Positions 17,620-25,495 of a stretch of 64,000 nucleotides of DNA are shown piece after piece (position 1 is the first letter of the stretch; each line of letters begins with the position of its first letter). The notes under the pieces were generated by a model that had not been told where the DNA came from, ran no database searches, and was given only the letters and a program-made list of their open reading frames with translations. A program made the translations under genes and the position numbers. Source of the DNA: Mucilaginibacter ginsenosidivorax (lineage in GTDB: Bacteria > Bacteroidota > Bacteroidia > Sphingobacteriales > Sphingobacteriaceae); NCBI RefSeq assembly GCF_007971525.1, contig NZ_CP042437.1, forward strand, positions 5,952,001-6,016,000, written 5' to 3'.

Positions 17620-18668
17620 TTAGTATGCAGATCAAAATATTAAAACCCGGTTTAATGAGCACCATACAGGATATGGGGCGTTATCAATATCTCTCGCAGG
17701 CGGTGCCGGTATCGGGCGCCATGGATACCTTATCGGCACGTATTGCTAATAAGGCTGTGGGAAACGGCGATAATGCCGCAGTAATTGAATTTACCTATGC
17801 TGATGCAGAATTTATTGCCGAAACCGGCTTGTTGATTGCTTATGTTGGAGATGGGGCGATATTTCAATCGGGCGAACAAGTATTACCGCCAGAGCGCCCC
17901 CTTTTTATCCCATCGGGAACAAATATAAAACTAACAAACAACCCATCGGGCAGTCGCACCTACCTGGCCATTGCCGGAGGCTGGGACCTGCCGGGAATTT
18001 TGGGAAGCAAAAGCACCTGCCTGACCGCCGGTTTTGGCGGACTGGAAGGACGGACCTTGAAACGTGGTGATACGCTCAAAAATGATGACAAATTAACCAC
18101 TAATGCACAACAAATAGTGCAAAATTTCAAACAAAAGCTACAAAAAAATGATACAAATGATACACTTTTTTATCCTGCCTGGAACATCCCCCGGCAACTG
18201 CTTTTACCGGCGGGTCGCAAAACGATAAGGGTGGTACCGGGCAACGAATTTGGCTGGTTTAACGGCCGGAGCATTGCCGTTTTTTTGTCGGCACCATACA
18301 TCATCGGCAGGCAAAGTAACCGCATGGGGTACCATTTGGAAGGGGCGGTTTTAGAGCGTGCCAAAAAGGACGAATTATTAAGTACAGCCGTAACGCCGGG
18401 CACCATACAAGTTACGGGCAGCGGCGGCATGGTGCTTTTAATGGCCGATTGCCAGACCACCGGGGGCTATCCCCGAATAGCCCAGGTTGCGGCAGTGGAT
18501 ATGCCCTTATGCGCCCAGCTTAAACCAGGCGACTCCATTTTTTTTAAAGAGATAAGCCGGCGTGAAGCAGAAATGCTGTATATTGAACGTGAACAACAAT
18601 TGCATCAGCTAACCATTGCTGTGCAATGCAAATTTTATAAACAATACCATGCAAAGCATAGACCTTAA
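17616..18668 (+). CDS. pxpC: 5-oxoprolinase subunit PxpC (KipA, biotin-dependent carboxylase-like fold)
   Basis: The 350-residue protein shows LMSTIQDMGRYQYLSQAVPVSGAMD at the N-terminus, VPGNEF near 198, SNRMGYHLEG near 230 and MADCQTTGGYPRIAQV near 270-285, all standard for the KipA family. A GTG at 17616 overlaps the pxpB stop as GTGA; an ATG at 17625 is the other plausible start. The C-terminal tail (LTIAVQCKFYKQYHAKHRP) overlaps the start of pxpA by 20 bases, evidence of tight translational coupling. It works with PxpA and PxpB in 5-oxoproline hydrolysis in the cytoplasm. Confidence 0.93.
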   Translation: MISMQIKILKPGLMSTIQDMGRYQYLSQAVPVSGAMDTLSARIANKAVGNGDNAAVIEFTYADAEFIAETGLLIAYVGDGAIFQSGEQVLPPERPLFIPSGTNIKLTNNPSGSRTYLAIAGGWDLPGILGSKSTCLTAGFGGLEGRTLKRGDTLKNDDKLTTNAQQIVQNFKQKLQKNDTNDTLFYPAWNIPRQLLLPAGRKTIRVVPGNEFGWFNGRSIAVFLSAPYIIGRQSNRMGYHLEGAVLERAKKDELLSTAVTPGTIQVTGSGGMVLLMADCQTTGGYPRIAQVAAVDMPLCAQLKPGDSIFFKEISRREAEMLYIEREQQLHQLTIAVQCKFYKQYHAKHRP

Positions 18669-19410
18669 CTGCGATATGGGCGAGGCATTTGGCAACTACC
18701 CCATGCCCAATGACGAAATACTGATGGACTACATTACATCGGCCAACATAGCCTGCGGCTTTCACGCCGGGGATCCTGAAGTAATGCAGCATACCGTTGG
18801 CATGGCGGTAAAAAAAGGCGTGGCCATTGGCGCGCACCCCGGCCTGCCCGATTTGCAGGGCTTTGGCAGGCGCGAAATGAAAATATCGGCAAACGAGGCT
18901 TACCAGATGACCTTGTACCAGGTAGGCGCCCTATCGGGCTTTGTTAAAGCGGCCTATAGCAAACTTCACCATGTAAAGGCACACGGGGCATTATACAATA
19001 TGGCTGCTAAAGATGTTAATTTGGCCAAAGCCATTGCCGAAGCCGTGCACGATTTTGATTCGTCATTAATATTATACGGGCTGGCCAATAGCGAAATGAT
19101 TACCTGGGCCAAAAAGCTGGGTTTAGCTACCGCATCCGAAGTATTTGCCGACCGGACCTACCAGGACGATGGTTCGCTTACCCCGCGTACCCAGAGCAAC
19201 GCACTGATTACCGACGAGCAGCAATCTATCAGCCAGGTGCTGATGATGGTAAAGCAACAGCAAGTGATATCGGCCAATAATAAAACCATCGGCCTTAAAG
19301 CCGAAACGCTATGCCTGCACGGTGATGGCGCGCATGCCGTTGAATTTGCCAAAAAGATAAACGAGAAACTGAAAGCCGAAGGCATAAGCATTATAGCACC
19401 GTCGCGTTAA
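18649..19410 (+). CDS. pxpA: 5-oxoprolinase subunit PxpA (LamB/YcsF family)
   Basis: I take the ATG at 18649 (MQSIDLNCDMGEAFG) because the family begins exactly there; an upstream ATG at 18616 would add eleven residues inside pxpC. The 253-residue protein has the family motifs DLNCDMGE, SANIACGFHAGDP, IGAHPGLPDLQGFGRR and VKAHGALYN, and a C-terminal LCLHGDGAHAVEFA. PxpA carries out the hydrolytic ring opening after activation by the PxpB/PxpC pair. The stop codon abuts the start of the transporter gene. Confidence 0.95.
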   Translation: MQSIDLNCDMGEAFGNYPMPNDEILMDYITSANIACGFHAGDPEVMQHTVGMAVKKGVAIGAHPGLPDLQGFGRREMKISANEAYQMTLYQVGALSGFVKAAYSKLHHVKAHGALYNMAAKDVNLAKAIAEAVHDFDSSLILYGLANSEMITWAKKLGLATASEVFADRTYQDDGSLTPRTQSNALITDEQQSISQVLMMVKQQQVISANNKTIGLKAETLCLHGDGAHAVEFAKKINEKLKAEGISIIAPSR

Positions 19411-20592
19411 ATGAAAAAACAGCGCAACTGGAGTGTTTTAATGGGTGCCGCCTTCCTGATGGCGTCATCGGCTATCGGGCCGGGGTTTTTAACGCAAACG
19501 GCTGTATTTACGGCGCAGCTGGGTGCCAGCTTTGGTTTTGTGATATTGCTGTCTGTGGTTTTGGATGCTATTGCCCAGCTAAACATCTGGCGTATTATTA
19601 CCGTGGCCGGTAAGCCAGCTCAGGATATTGCCAACCAGGTTTTTCCGGGCCTGGGTTATTTTATTTCGTTGCTGGTGTTTTTGGGTGGTATGGCGTTCAA
19701 TATAGGCAATATTGCGGGGGCTGGGTTGGGCCTCAATGTGCTGTTTGGCGTAAGCGTAGGGCAGGGGGCTGTCATGAGCGCCATTGTAGCCATTGGTATT
19801 TTTATTTATAAAGAATCGGGTAAGGCGATGGATTTGTTTGCCAAATGCATGGGTTGCCTCAAAATAGCGCTGGCCTTATACGTAGCTTACATTAGCAACC
19901 CGCCGCTGGCCCAGGCGGCCATCCGGGCGGTAAACCCTACGCAGTTTAGCTTTACCGCGGTGCTAACCATTGTAGGCGGCACAGTTGGCGGCTACATTAC
20001 CTTTGCCGGGGCGCACCGCCTGCTGGACGCAAAAATAACCGGTCAGCAAAATTTGCCGGTGGTTAACCGGGGGGCTTTAAGTGCTATAGGGTTGGCATCG
20101 CTGATGCGGTTGTTATTGTTTATAGCTGCTTTGGGTGTTATAACCGCCGGTGGCAAGCTCGACCCCGCTAATCCGGCAGCCTCTATATTTCAACTGGCTG
20201 CGGGGCAGGTGGGTTATAAACTTTTCGGGGTTATCATCTGGGCTGCAGGGATCTCTTCGGTAGTTGGTTCGGCTTATACATCGGTTTCGTTTATCAGGAG
20301 TTTTAGTCCGCTGATATTGAAATGGAACCGCGGGATTATTATTGGCTTCATTATCATATCCTGCTGTATATTTTTAGCAATAGGCAAACCGGTGAAAACA
20401 CTGTTGGTAGTAGGGGCCATCAACGGCTTTATATTGCCCATTGCCCTGGGCGTAATGCTGGTCGCGGCTTACCGGTCAAAAATCATCGCATCCTACAAAC
20501 AGCCTTTATGGCTTACCATTTTAGGCGTGCTGGTAGTTGGCACCATGACCTGGATGAGCATTGGGGCGATAGGGCAGATGTTGGGGTGGTGA
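19411..20592 (+). CDS. NRAMP-fold transporter, YcsG-like, without the metal-binding DPGN motif
   Basis: The 393-residue protein has about eleven membrane segments of the NRAMP/LeuT fold. In segment 1 the place of the metal-binding DPGN of true NRAMP proteins is taken by S20-A-I-G-P-G-F-L-T-Q29, so Asp and Asn ligands are missing. It starts on the base after the pxpA stop. In Bacillus subtilis the equivalent gene ycsG also sits in the ycsF-kipI-kipA cluster. The loss of metal ligands together with the operon position suggests that it imports 5-oxoproline or a related acid rather than a divalent cation. Fold and context are secure; the substrate is inferred. Confidence 0.82.
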   Translation: MKKQRNWSVLMGAAFLMASSAIGPGFLTQTAVFTAQLGASFGFVILLSVVLDAIAQLNIWRIITVAGKPAQDIANQVFPGLGYFISLLVFLGGMAFNIGNIAGAGLGLNVLFGVSVGQGAVMSAIVAIGIFIYKESGKAMDLFAKCMGCLKIALALYVAYISNPPLAQAAIRAVNPTQFSFTAVLTIVGGTVGGYITFAGAHRLLDAKITGQQNLPVVNRGALSAIGLASLMRLLLFIAALGVITAGGKLDPANPAASIFQLAAGQVGYKLFGVIIWAAGISSVVGSAYTSVSFIRSFSPLILKWNRGIIIGFIIISCCIFLAIGKPVKTLLVVGAINGFILPIALGVMLVAAYRSKIIASYKQPLWLTILGVLVVGTMTWMSIGAIGQMLGW

Positions 20593-20668
20593 GTCTTAAG
20601 TTCTAAGTCGGAAGTCTTAAGTTAATAGTTAGAGTTATTTCGACTTTCAACTCCAGACTCGCGACTTA
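20593..20668. repeat. Inverted repeat after the oxoproline operon
   Basis: Arms containing agtcttaagttctaagtcgg and cgcgacttaagacttaaa form an imperfect hairpin just past the transporter stop. It can serve as the operon's 3' end. The following 490 bp hold only the repeat elements listed separately. Confidence 0.55.
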
Positions 20669-20684
20669 AGACTTAAAATCTGCT

Positions 20685-20742
20685 GTCCGATTCTCTGACT
20701 TCGGATGATTATGTCGATGCTCCGACTATCGAATGATCGGGG
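20685..20742 (+). repeat. Solo arm of the 185-bp inverted-repeat element
   Basis: It reads ccgattctctgacttcggat then gctccgactatcgaatgat, close to the left arm of the full element at 20905. No matching right arm follows, so it is a solo or decayed copy. Confidence 0.65.
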
Positions 20743-20904
20743 CAAACGCATCTTGTCGGGTTAACATAACTTAACACATTTCAGATAATATATATTATAA
20801 GTACTTGTTAGTCAATATATTGTATTTTGTCATGGTTAACACTAAACTGATAGCGCAATTTGGGCGCTTCCACATATTTGTGCCAGTTGTTGACCGATAC
20901 AAGT

Positions 20905-21092
20905 CCTCCGCTATCCTAAGTCTCCGACTTCGGATGACTATGCCAATAGTCTCCGACTATCGAATGATAAGGTGATGGACGGGCAATTGCTCAAATGAAC
21001 TAATAAATATATTGGCAAAGGCGGTAATAATCCTGTAGTCGGAGAAACAGGCATAATGGTTCGAGTCGGAGGCTTCGAACAGCGGCGATAGT
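20905..21092. repeat. Full copy 1 of a ~185-bp inverted-repeat element
   Basis: The left arm (20908-20972, with ctccgacttcggatgac and ctccgactatcgaatgat) is roughly the reverse complement of the right arm (21023-21092, with ataatcctgtagtcggagaa and gagtcggaggcttcgaacag). The roughly 50-base centre is AT-rich. A second full copy lies at 29220-29408. Confidence 0.75.
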
Positions 21093-21155
21093 ATTTATCA
21101 AGTTAAGTTGACCGATGATTATTCTTATTATTTATAGATTTGGTATTCTTTAATT

Positions 21156-21620
21156 ATGAACCTGCCTAAATACGATTACACACCTAACGATAACTTTACC
21201 AATTATGAGTTTTATAGCGACGGCCCTAACGGAAAGATCAGAAAAATGATCATTTTTAGTGAAGCTGTGTCAAAACCTTTTTTGATTTACAATCTTGCAT
21301 TTGGAGATGTTAATGAAGAAACCGGTGATATTGATGATGCAATAACAAGTAATAACCAGGATAGAGATAAGGTTTTAGCTACAGTTGCCAGTTCGATTCA
21401 TGATTTTTGCGATATCAACGGAAACCATCTCATTTACGCAGAAGGTAGCAGTGCAGCAAGGACACGGCTTTACCAAATGGGTATCACCAGAAACCTTGAG
21501 GAAATTAACAAGGAATTTGAAATTAAAGGATTGGGGCCTAATGGATGGGAGCAATTTCAAAAAAATGTTAACTATAAAGCATTCTTGGCAAACAGAAAAA
21601 AAAAATTTATATTTGTGTAG
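21156..21620 (+). CDS. DUF6934-like small protein, first gene of a two-gene module
   Basis: The 154-residue protein starts MNLPKYDYTPNDNFTNYEFYS and contains GPNGKIRKMIIFSE, YNLAFGDVNEETGDIDDAITSNNQDRDKVLATVA and a C-terminal EGSSAARTRLYQMGI segment, a pattern I recall for the Bacteroidota DUF6934 family. A catalytic site is not obvious, although the conserved S/T-R-LY stretch recalls small toxins that bind RNA or nucleotides. Two bases after its stop an ORF for a 52-residue protein begins, giving a layout like a toxin-antitoxin pair. That functional idea is inference. The surrounding DNA is accessory and full of repeats. Confidence 0.65.
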   Translation: MNLPKYDYTPNDNFTNYEFYSDGPNGKIRKMIIFSEAVSKPFLIYNLAFGDVNEETGDIDDAITSNNQDRDKVLATVASSIHDFCDINGNHLIYAEGSSAARTRLYQMGITRNLEEINKEFEIKGLGPNGWEQFQKNVNYKAFLANRKKKFIFV

Positions 21621-21622
21621 AT

Positions 21623-21781
21623 ATGGCACGAAATACACATTACATAGCTGAAAAAAACACATCGAACGTCGAAAATGCTAAAGTTAAAGATTACAGCAAT
21701 TCGCCGAATGTGATAAAAAAGACAGAACAGGCGCGTGAAACACTTGCGAAGTTTCCTGTACCGGAAAAATACGCAAAATAG
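21623..21781 (+). CDS. 52-residue partner protein of the DUF6934-like gene
   Basis: The ATG lies two bases after the stop of the 154-residue gene, and the ORF ends in KFPVPEKYAK before a clear terminator. The segment KVKDYSNSPNVIKKTEQARETLAKFPVP is clearly related to KVKDRSNDPYFVKKAEEAKEFLRKHPLP of the protein encoded at 22053-22220 on the other strand, so this short gene is real. The protein is charged and probably helical. A role as antitoxin-like or accessory partner is a guess from layout. Confidence 0.7.
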   Translation: MARNTHYIAEKNTSNVENAKVKDYSNSPNVIKKTEQARETLAKFPVPEKYAK

Positions 21782-21802
21782 TTAAAGCTAAAATAATTTT
21801 GA

Positions 21803-21826
21803 AAGCTGGCTTGCCGGCTTTTTTTA
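21803..21826 (+). terminator. Intrinsic terminator after the two-gene module
   Basis: The stem aagctggc / gccggctt with a 2-base loop is followed by six or more T residues. Confidence 0.82.
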
Positions 21827-21840
21827 TGCAATAAAAAGCA

Positions 21841-21910
21841 CTGAGCTGTGAAAGTTGCAGAATTAGTTAACGGAGTAAACCGTGCCGGTTCGACTCCGGC
21901 GCTGGGTACT
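21841..21910 (+). pseudogene. Decayed tRNA-Leu-like sequence
   Basis: The 3' part has an intact T arm (gccggttcgactccggc) and an acceptor-like gctgggtact, as in Leu tRNAs of this phylum. The 5' part, gttgcagaattagttaacg, resembles the D-arm region gcggaattggtagacg. The anticodon arm is missing and there is no 5' acceptor strand complementary to the 3' end, so it cannot be a working tRNA. Such remnants commonly mark past integration events. Confidence 0.45.
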
Positions 21911-21966
21911 ATTCCGCTATCCGATTCTCCGACTTCGGGTGACTATGCCAATAGTTTGTGACTATT
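21905..21966 (+). repeat. Solo arm of the 185-bp inverted-repeat element
   Basis: It reads ccgctatccgattctccgac, then tgactatgccaatag and gaataataaggtgaa, closely matching the left arm at 20908. It directly follows the tRNA-like remnant. Confidence 0.65.
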
Positions 21967-21998
21967 GAATAATAAGGTGAAACTCGTGCTACACAAAA

Positions 21999-22030
21999 AC
22001 GAGGTTGACCCTTTCTGGGCCAACCTCGTT
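21999..22030 (-). terminator. Terminator of the solo small gene
   Basis: A perfect 10-bp stem (aacgaggttg / caacctcgtt) with further GGC pairing in the loop. On the minus strand the stem is followed by tttgtgta, so the T-run is short. Confidence 0.6.
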
Positions 22031-22052
22031 TCTTTATCATTTTTATTGATGC

Positions 22053-22220
22053 TTATTTCTTTCTTAAATGATCTGGCAGGGGGTGCTTGCGTAAAAATTC
22101 TTTGGCTTCTTCGGCTTTTTTTACAAAGTAAGGATCATTGCTGCGGTCTTTAACCTTGTCGCTAATAATAGCATCGCCATAAAAACCTTTTTCGTCAATC
22201 ACTTTCTTAACGGTTGGCAT
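22053..22220 (-). CDS. Solo homologue of the 52-residue partner protein
   Basis: Starting at the ATG at 22220 (MPTVKKVIDEKG) it gives 55 residues; an in-frame ATG ten codons upstream is less likely because the added residues do not match the relative. The core KVKDRSNDPYFVKKAEEAKEFLRKHPLP is homologous to the small protein at 21623-21781. No DUF6934-like gene is attached to it. It may be a lone antitoxin-like copy or one that gained a separate role. Confidence 0.65.
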   Translation of the reverse strand: MPTVKKVIDEKGFYGDAIISDKVKDRSNDPYFVKKAEEAKEFLRKHPLPDHLRKK

Positions 22221-22351
22221 AATAACTCCTTTCTTTATTCGTATAACCAAATTTAACGTTTTATTTCCTGCCTTTACTGGGCTGTTTACTTTTTTTGATG
22301 ACCCAACTTGCTACGATGTGCCCTTTGCAGGTTGAACCGGGCATATACGTA

Positions 22352-22389
22352 GCATGCGGGCCACAAGCCGGGGACGCTTGCGACAGCGG
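22352..22389 (+). repeat. Short repeat flanking the accessory block (left copy)
   Basis: gcatgcgggc...cacaagcc...cgcttgcgaca is repeated in opposite orientation at 28971-29005, so the pair brackets the OLD-like gene and the AT-rich glycan operon. Confidence 0.6.
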
Positions 22390-22420
22390 GGGAGCGAGGG
22401 ATCAAAAAAAGTCAAAAATA

Positions 22421-24520
22421 TTAAATGGCACCCTTGCCATTTTTACTAACAATGAAATTATATAATCTAACGACTATATCTTCAAGTTCTTTGGATGCCT
22501 GTAAAGTCTTCCAATTAATCCGTTTATTCATGATCTCTCGATGAACAAAATCAGCTAGCCCCTTTTTATAGGCAGGAGATAAAGTGCCGCCAGTACCGTC
22601 AGCAGTAAACTTGCGCTTCCTTTTTTGATAAGTGAATTTATCACTAAAACAATCTCCGAGTTTCTGGTTTTTCTTGCAATCTCCAATGGTCGGTTGTCCG
22701 TACTCCATCTGGAAAGCCGCTTCCACTTCTTGTGCATGGCACTTTACTTCCTCCAGTAAGAAGTCTTTCAATATCAAATCGGGCAATAGATTTTCAACCT
22801 CTGGAACAACCGTCTGGCAATACACAAAATTCCCCCGGTCGATAGCCTCATACATTTGATGCTTTTCTTCGTTAAAATCAGAGTCAGCTAACAAAAAAAC
22901 ATTGGAATTGATGAAATAAGCTTTAATCTTATGTACAAGGTCATTGTCCTCTATGTTACTATGTTCTACATCAAAATTATAGTGCAGCAAATTACTTCCC
23001 GCGTACTCAATATAACTGAAATGTAGTCCTTCAACAGGAATGAAAGCATCCGCCGGCAAACTATTGGCATAAGCATATAAAAATGCTTTCAGGTACAGGC
23101 GATCCGTAACCCCCTCCACCCACACGCTACAGTTGCTGATCAGTACAGAGGTGTTAAATACGCCCAGCATTTCCAAAGTGCTATACTCATTGCCACTGAA
23201 TGAGTTAATGGTCGAGGAATATTCATCCCTTCGGCTGAATACAAATATTTCTGAATCATCGGCGCTTAACAAGGATTCAGATAAGATATGATTAGAATGT
23301 GTATTTATAAAAAAACGCAAATTTTTATTCCTGATAAAAGGCTCATCAACTAAAGCTCTAATAAAGATATTCTGATAGCCGGGATGTAAATGATTTTCGG
23401 GCTCATCAATAAAAACCCAGCTGCCGACTTCCGCCGTAAAAATTGGAAAAAGAAGATTGATCACGCCCTGTATGCCATCGCCAAGGTCATGAATACTAAT
23501 GTCCTCCAACTCATTAGGCAGGCTAATCTTGATGATCTTATCAAGTTCAATCTTCGAACGATGTGCGATAATATGGATATCCTCTGATTGAAAAAATACA
23601 CGACCGATAAATTTCTCGAAAGCGCTGAATGCTCTGATCTCCTTACGGCTACCATTGCGCGCCAGGCCGATTTTATCATAGAGGTTTAGCCCCGTTTCGA
23701 TACTGAGCTTTGAAATGTCTTTATTAAAATGCTGCCCCCGGATAGCTTTTTCAAATGTGTCCGTTTGTATTCCTGGAATCATTCGTGAAGTGCGCAATAC
23801 AGGTATAAAGATCAGCGGAACAGCGTAGCTTTCAATAAATCCGATTTCGGGTAAAGGTGTGAGCCAGGTCCTGATTTTAATCAGTAAATCTAACTTTAAC
23901 CGGAATTCAGGAATGGGATCTCCCAGATTAATACCTGTGATCTTATGGATAATACCCGGTATAAAGGGTTTAATACTTGTGGGAATCATGTTTTTACCCT
24001 GATATCTTTCTAGTTTTTGATAGATATCTTCTAGTAGCAACACGCTCATATAGAGGCGCTTGATTTTTGCTAACATTTCATTGAATTGTCCCTGCGAACC
24101 CACTGACTTCAATAAATCCAGAATTTCCGTAATACTCACCTTTAGTTGGAAAAAATCAACTTCGTTTGGTGAACCTGGTTTATGGTTGAAATAAGCTCTA
24201 ACTAATTGATAAGCATTATCTTCGGATTCCGCTGCGAATTCTATTATGGCGATTTTCTGCTCCGGTAATGTTGGATGCTTTTGAACTGTCTCATCGAACA
24301 GTCTGATTCCTTCTAAGCAATATTCGTTCAATTTTCCATCAAATAAAAAGACAGCTTTTTGTTCCTGAGTGATCAAGGCCCGGAGAAAACGGCTCTTCCT
24401 AGTGTTGTTAGCACCGATGATGATATTGATATCCTTGACGCCGCTGAGAAAGATAATAGGCAGCTCATCTTTAAAATATTCTGGTCGTTTTTGCTGATCT
24501 GCAATTCTAATATGGTTCAT
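22421..24520 (-). CDS. OLD-like ATPase with C-terminal TOPRIM nuclease domain
   Basis: The 699-residue protein has a Walker A (IIGANNTRKSRFLRAL, about residues 34-49), an ABC-type signature region (DLGDGIQGVINLLFPIF near 342), Walker B (WVFIDEPENHLHPG near 367) and a switch His (FFINTHSNHIL near 401). A TOPRIM-like domain follows, with acidic residues in VWVEGVTDRLYL (about 466) and FLLADSDF (about 543). That order defines the OLD family of DNA nucleases, many of which act against phages, alone or with a helicase as in Gabija. No helicase gene adjoins it. It sits alone in accessory DNA, upstream (in genome order) of an AT-rich operon. Defence is inferred from family and setting. Confidence 0.75.
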   Translation of the reverse strand: MNHIRIADQQKRPEYFKDELPIIFLSGVKDINIIIGANNTRKSRFLRALITQEQKAVFLFDGKLNEYCLEGIRLFDETVQKHPTLPEQKIAIIEFAAESEDNAYQLVRAYFNHKPGSPNEVDFFQLKVSITEILDLLKSVGSQGQFNEMLAKIKRLYMSVLLLEDIYQKLERYQGKNMIPTSIKPFIPGIIHKITGINLGDPIPEFRLKLDLLIKIRTWLTPLPEIGFIESYAVPLIFIPVLRTSRMIPGIQTDTFEKAIRGQHFNKDISKLSIETGLNLYDKIGLARNGSRKEIRAFSAFEKFIGRVFFQSEDIHIIAHRSKIELDKIIKISLPNELEDISIHDLGDGIQGVINLLFPIFTAEVGSWVFIDEPENHLHPGYQNIFIRALVDEPFIRNKNLRFFINTHSNHILSESLLSADDSEIFVFSRRDEYSSTINSFSGNEYSTLEMLGVFNTSVLISNCSVWVEGVTDRLYLKAFLYAYANSLPADAFIPVEGLHFSYIEYAGSNLLHYNFDVEHSNIEDNDLVHKIKAYFINSNVFLLADSDFNEEKHQMYEAIDRGNFVYCQTVVPEVENLLPDLILKDFLLEEVKCHAQEVEAAFQMEYGQPTIGDCKKNQKLGDCFSDKFTYQKRKRKFTADGTGGTLSPAYKKGLADFVHREIMNKRINWKTLQASKELEDIVVRLYNFIVSKNGKGAI

Positions 24521-24599
24521 GCAAGGTGTTAGATTTCTTCAAAGATTCTGCGATAACCCTCAAGGAGGCGCGCATTGGTATTATACCGACATAATAGTT

Positions 24600-25493
24600 T
24601 TAGTAAATTCCAAACTTTCGTATTTCATCGTATGTATTTAAGCTTGTATGCAGTCTTTGTAGCCCTCTTCCCGGAATGTTATCGTTGCGATAATTTATCT
24701 CATTTAAAATACTATTGAAAGAAATTAATATCGAATAATATGCAATTCTATTGACATCGATAATAGATAGTTTGGCCGCATTTTTAGTTAGTAACTTTTT
24801 ATAAAAATCAATACCAAATTCAATCAAAATCCTTGCGTACTCGTATGTGATATCTCCAAAGCGTGCATCCGCCCAATCAATAATCCCGACAACAACATTT
24901 TCGGAATTACATATAAGGTGCTCGGGTTTTAAATCCGAATGGATTAATTTGGGGGTGAAATCATCATCAATGATTTTGTGATGATTTTCTTCTATGATTT
25001 TTTCGACTTCTTTTTTATACGGACTTGGAATAGTCTTGAAGGCCTTTAATCGAATACCGTTCACTTGATGATTACAACCTTTCTTCCACTTAGTGACAAA
25101 TTCCTCATTTTGATAATCTGGATTCTTTAGTAAAGATATATCTCGGAGAAATTTGCTCAAGATAAATAGATTTTCATTTATATTTTTTTCGTTTCTATGA
25201 TCAAAGTGCCCACCATGAATTTTTTCATAGCCAATAAACTTACAGTCAGATCCAGGTTTATAATTGTAGTTTAATATCGGTGTTGCAATCTGAAGTTGGC
25301 CTTTTAGTTTTGATAATAAATCAATTTCGAATGGGATATTGCCTTCAATTTCTGTAGTTGAAAATTTAATAATAATCAATCTGTTGACTTCAAATGTAAT
25401 ATAGTCGTAGGATTCTTTTAAATAAATAAAATTTTCAACCACAATTTCAGGATAGTTTTCCTTAAATATTCTTTCGTATTTAGCTCTATTCAT
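24600..25493 (-). CDS. Aminoglycoside/choline phosphotransferase-family kinase
   Basis: The 297-residue protein shows the kinase fold of the APH group: a catalytic loop H185-S-D-L-K-P-E-H192 and the metal-binding IIDWADARFGD with D206. The N-lobe Lys is likely in RLIIIKFS (about 38-45). The His in place of Asn at the end of the catalytic loop is unusual. It starts two bases past the stop of the upstream glycosyltransferase gene, in the same AT-rich operon. In this setting it more likely phosphorylates a sugar, choline or other surface-glycan precursor than an antibiotic. That is inference. Confidence 0.78.
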   Translation of the reverse strand: MNRAKYERIFKENYPEIVVENFIYLKESYDYITFEVNRLIIIKFSTTEIEGNIPFEIDLLSKLKGQLQIATPILNYNYKPGSDCKFIGYEKIHGGHFDHRNEKNINENLFILSKFLRDISLLKNPDYQNEEFVTKWKKGCNHQVNGIRLKAFKTIPSPYKKEVEKIIEENHHKIIDDDFTPKLIHSDLKPEHLICNSENVVVGIIDWADARFGDITYEYARILIEFGIDFYKKLLTKNAAKLSIIDVNRIAYYSILISFNSILNEINYRNDNIPGRGLQRLHTSLNTYDEIRKFGIY

Positions 25494-25495
25494 GA

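Noticed and set aside
21841..21910. Functional tRNA gene
   Set aside because: No anticodon arm and no 5' acceptor strand complementary to the 3' end.
22421..24520. Fused AriA-AriB (PARIS) defence protein
   Set aside because: The C-terminal part looks like an OLD-type TOPRIM, and I see no DUF4435 hallmarks, so only OLD-like is claimed.
24600..25493. Aminoglycoside resistance gene
   Set aside because: The kinase is in an operon with glycosyltransferases and a deacetylase and has a non-standard catalytic loop; resistance is not supported.
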